Source: an uncultured Oscillospiraceae bacterium
GTDB taxonomy: Bacteria > Bacillota > Clostridia > Oscillospirales > Oscillospiraceae
Assembly (NCBI GenBank): GCA_944385065.1
Contig: CALWVX010000014.1
Location: forward strand, 1-18,753
DNA: 18,753 nt
Direction of reading: 5' to 3'
The notes under the pieces were generated by a model. That model saw nothing but the letters and a program-made list of their open reading frames with translations. It did not search any database and was not told the DNA's origin. The position numbers and the translations under genes are program-made. Shown piece by piece: positions 18,344 to 18,753 of this stretch (the first letter of the stretch is position 1; each line of letters begins with the position of its first letter).

Positions 18344-18753
18344 TTGGAGTTGCTGAAGGAGCGAATCCGGAAAGACGGAGTGGTAAAAGGGAACGACGTG
18401 CTCAAGGTGGACAGTTTTCTGAACCACCAGATGGATATTACCCTGTTTAAAGAGATTGGCCGGGAATTCCGGCGTCTGTTTGCCGACTGCGGCGTGAACA
18501 AAATTCTGACCATCGAGGCCTCGGGGATCGGGATCGCTTGTATCACGGCGCAGTTTTTTCACTGCCCGGTGGTATTTGCCAAAAAGAGCCAGACCAAAAA
18601 TATCGCGGGGGCGGTGTACACCACCAAGGTGGAGTCCTTTACCCACGGCAAAGTGTACGACGTGATCGTGGCCCAGCAGTTCCTGGGCCCGGAGGACCGG
18701 GTGCTGATTATCGACGACTTTTTGGCCAACGGGGCGGCCCTGGAGGGGCTGAT
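18344..18753 (+). CDS. xpt: Xanthine phosphoribosyltransferase (3' truncated by window edge)
   Basis: The open frame continues to the window end (136 complete codons seen; family length is about 190). Xpt converts xanthine and PRPP to XMP in purine salvage. MELLKERIRKDG, VLKVDSFLNHQMD, LTIEASGIGIA and CPVVFAKKSQTKN are near-diagnostic of Xpt, and RVLIIDDFLANGAALEGL is the PRPP-binding loop. The start is TTG at 18344, since the N-terminus lines up with the family; GGTGGGG five bases upstream is a modest ribosome binding site, and another TTG (18320) directly after a stop is an alternative. It is divergent from noc. No purine riboswitch was seen, unlike Bacillus xpt. Confidence 0.93.
   Translation, partial: MELLKERIRKDGVVKGNDVLKVDSFLNHQMDITLFKEIGREFRRLFADCGVNKILTIEASGIGIACITAQFFHCPVVFAKKSQTKNIAGAVYTTKVESFTHGKVYDVIVAQQFLGPEDRVLIIDDFLANGAALEGL

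Overview
The window reads as GC-rich chromosomal DNA from a Gram-positive anaerobe, most likely a Clostridia member of the Oscillospiraceae type (Flavonifractor/Lawsonibacter-like). This is inferred from the noc-parA-parB block with parS sites, ricT, an AspRS/HisRS pair, a SerRS with the TSEHSMIG motif, a superoxide-reductase-like protein, strong AGGAGG ribosome binding sites and common TTG/GTG starts. The set of origin-associated genes (rsmG, noc, parA, parB, serS, holB-ricT) and the parS sites suggest an origin-proximal position.

Layout. 1-2931 (+): 3' part of holB (clamp loader delta'), ricT and an AEC-family permease, closed by a bidirectional terminator. 2989-5537 (-): a superoxide-reductase-like protein with its own terminator, then an FAH-family hydrolase and a GH3 beta-N-acetylhexosaminidase lipoprotein. 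5538-5952: no complete gene, but a dense hairpin field with a 136-bp near-repeat of the aspS 3' end. 5953-9709 (-): hisS, a membrane-anchored protein whose best start is ATA, then aspS. 9710-10097: a long hisS leader with promoter, mutually exclusive RNA pairings, a strong terminator and a 21-codon ORF. 10098-11287 (-): minD followed by a methylglyoxal-synthase-like protein with a degraded active site. 11396-12909 (-): an XRE regulator with a palindrome-coded tail, a three-helix membrane protein and rsmG. Divergent from the regulator is a 90-codon gene of unknown function (+), across a palindromic operator-like region. 13268-14572 (-): serS. 14649-17995 (-): noc, parA, parB and an overlapping membrane coiled-coil gene. 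18344-end (+): 5' part of xpt.

How it works together. The noc-parA-parB block looks self-consistent. ParB carries the residues known to give parS specificity, Noc carries those known to give NBS specificity, and both site types are present: two perfect parS sites between noc and parA, a 15/16 parS beside serS, and one NBS-like palindrome upstream of noc. ParA transcription has a near-consensus promoter just downstream of the parS pair. The tRNA synthetase genes form one minus-strand operon (hisS-unknown-aspS) that depends on transcription passing the leader terminator.

The most promising undescribed item is the hisS leader. It has an anti-antiterminator/antiterminator/terminator layout without a T-box sequence. 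Next are the degenerate methylglyoxal-synthase-like partner of MinD, the ATA-start membrane protein inside the synthetase operon, the membrane coiled-coil protein translationally coupled to parB, and the aspS 3'-end duplication. No CRISPR array, tRNA, rRNA or insertion sequence was seen.
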